Assembly: GCA_016209665.1 (NCBI GenBank)
Contig: JACQVT010000443.1
Span: 1-6,706 of the forward strand
Length of the DNA stretch: 6,706 nucleotides
Direction of reading: 5' to 3'
Origin: Planctomycetota bacterium
GTDB taxonomy: Bacteria > Planctomycetota > Phycisphaerae > UBA1845 > PWPN01
Shown in pieces: positions 5,810-6,706 of the stretch; within the stretch, counting starts at the first letter, position 1; every line of letters begins with the position of its first letter. The notes below the pieces were generated by a model. The model saw nothing but the letters and a program-made list of their open reading frames with translations, made no database searches and was not told where the DNA came from. Both the position numbers and the translations under genes were made by a program.

Positions 5810-6511
5810 TTAATGGGCCGTGTACAGGAGATACACGCCGCCGAGCAGGACCAACGCGCCGCAGATCTTCTTCACGATCACCGCGCCCTTGGATTGCTCG
5901 TTCCAGTTCAGGTACTTCTGCACCATCTCCGTGGATGTGCCCGCGGCCACGATGACCGAACAGTGGCCGATACCGTAGACCAGCAGCAGGATTGCGCCGT
6001 ACAGGGCGCTGGTTGTCGCGACCTTGAAGGCCACGCCCAGGATCGGGGCCATGTAGGCGAAAGTGCATGGGCCAAGGGCAATCCCGAAGACCAGCCCGAG
6101 AATGAAGGCGGCCAGTGCGCCCTTACGCTTCATCTGAACCTGGCCGGGGCCGGACCAGGGCATGGGAATCACATCCAGAAGCACCAGGCCGACAAGGAAG
6201 AAGATCATCGCCACGAAGTAGTTGCCGTAGCGGCCGACGTCGCCCATCATCCGGCCCGCCGCGGCCGTGACGGCGCCGATCAGGGCGATCGTAACCAGGA
6301 TGCCCACGGCAAACAGCGTGGAGATGCCGAAGGCCCGTCGCGTGGTCATCCGTCCCTGCTGGTCGATGAAGCCCACGATGAGCGGGATGCTGGCCAGGTG
6401 ACACGGGCTGAGCAGGATGCTCAGAATGCCCCAGACGAAAGAGGCGGCCAGTGCGATGAGCGGCGTACCCTCAACCGCGTGGGTCAGCGTCTCGAAGAGT
6501 TGCTCGATCAT
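5810..6511 (-). CDS. CcdA/DsbD-type membrane protein, ArsG-like (putative organoarsenical efflux or transmembrane electron transfer)
   Basis: The 233-residue protein has about six membrane helices (about 17-50 in two parts, 62-84, 98-116, 131-157, 166-190, 210-230). The paired CcdA cysteines are present: SPCHLASIPLIVGFI with Cys37, and GPCTFAYMAPIL with Cys149. Proteins of the DsbD/CcdA family use this pair to carry thiol reducing power across the membrane. The SPCHLxSIPL version is, as far as I recall, characteristic of the branch named ArsG, linked to efflux of aromatic arsenicals in Shewanella arsEFG. Further Cys are at 184 and 217. ATG at 6511 overlaps the stop of the MerB-like gene (ATGA). 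An in-frame extension upstream of 6511 is open but duplicates the neighbouring gene in another frame and is not membrane-like. The Fe-S gene follows after 23 bases. A plain cytochrome c biogenesis role is unlikely, as no cytochrome maturation genes are nearby. Confidence 0.8.
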   Translation of the reverse strand: MIEQLFETLTHAVEGTPLIALAASFVWGILSILLSPCHLASIPLIVGFIDQQGRMTTRRAFGISTLFAVGILVTIALIGAVTAAAGRMMGDVGRYGNYFVAMIFFLVGLVLLDVIPMPWSGPGQVQMKRKGALAAFILGLVFGIALGPCTFAYMAPILGVAFKVATTSALYGAILLLVYGIGHCSVIVAAGTSTEMVQKYLNWNEQSKGAVIVKKICGALVLLGGVYLLYTAH

Positions 6512-6706
6512 TTGCACTCCCCGATCTTGCACGCGCCGGCAATCTGCTGGGGCGTCATCTTCATCTTGGCCGCCAAGGCCTGGCCGATGGTGACCATGCG
6601 GCCGGTCGCGGTCGGGTGCTTGTCCAGCCAGGCCTTGAGGTTGGCCTCGTTCACGAAGAACGCCTGCTTGAAGCAGCCCGTGGAGGCCCAACTGCCGTCC
6701 GGGCCC
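6508..6706 (-). CDS. Probable MerB-like (alkylmercury lyase family) protein, C-terminal fragment
   Basis: Only the last 65 residues are in the window; the start lies off the right edge. The fragment begins GPDGSWASTGCFKQAFFVNE, goes on NLKAWLDKHPTATGRMVTI and ends ACKIGECK. The pattern of Cys, then FF a few residues later, a Trp, a KHP and a hydrophobic VxIxQA helix lines up by eye with the end of MerB (FCCHVHFF...W..KH...G...V...A), which would place the Cys at fragment position 11 on the catalytic Cys159 of MerB. A C-x4-C pair closes the chain (positions 59 and 64). MerB breaks the carbon-mercury bond in the cytoplasm; relatives act on other organometal bonds. Its stop overlaps the ArsG-like start (ATGA), so the two are translationally coupled. 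Alternative: another small Cys-rich metal-binding protein. Confidence 0.5.
   Translation of the reverse strand, partial: GPDGSWASTGCFKQAFFVNEANLKAWLDKHPTATGRMVTIGQALAAKMKMTPQQIAGACKIGECK

Noticed and set aside
6512..6691. 60-codon N-terminal extension of the ArsG-like frame
   Set aside because: It is hydrophilic and out of frame with the better-supported MerB-like fragment. The ATGA overlap at 6508-6511 gives the natural start.

Overview
The window is GC-rich and densely coded. Good Shine-Dalgarno sites (GGAGGA, GGAG, GAGGGAGA, AAGAAGG) precede most starts, and GTG starts occur. It fits a bacterium with a two-membrane envelope, because it encodes a periplasmic adaptor of the tripartite-exporter type. 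The protein style would suit Planctomycetota or a deltaproteobacterial-type lineage, but nothing here fixes the phylum; this is an impression only.

Layout. (1) Positions 1-1161, minus strand: an ArsR-family repressor with two sets of thiol ligands, followed 31 bases later by a membrane-anchored thioredoxin-fold protein that lacks CXXC and runs off the left edge. A good sigma70-like promoter (TTGCCA-N17-TATACT) lies just upstream of the repressor gene. One perfect inverted repeat wraps its -10 box and a second overlaps its -35 box, which suggests autoregulation. (2) Positions 1511-2296, plus strand: an alpha/beta-hydrolase with an N-terminal membrane segment or signal. It is divergent from arsR and overlaps the next transcription unit tail to tail by 10 bases. 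(3) Positions 2287-6706, minus strand: a tight six-gene run. In transcription order these are the C-terminal end of a probable MerB-like organometal lyase, a CcdA/ArsG-type membrane protein (ATGA overlap), a short Fe-S protein gene broken by a frameshift, an HlyD/MacA-type adaptor, an FtsX/MacB-type permease (ATGA overlap) and a LolD/MacB-type ATPase (2-base gap).

Interpretation. The MerB-like lyase, ArsG-like permease, Fe-S protein, ArsR repressor and thioredoxin-fold protein together suggest handling of organic or thiophilic metal(loid)s (organoarsenicals or organomercurials). The lyase would cut or bind the compound, the ArsG-like protein would move the product or reducing power across the membrane, and the ArsR protein would sense it. 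The HlyD-permease-ATPase set would be an extra envelope export route whose substrate cannot be read from the sequence. The two points most worth checking are the frameshifted Fe-S gene, which has an AGGAGG at the frame junction, and the linkage of an organometal-lyase module to a tripartite ABC exporter.
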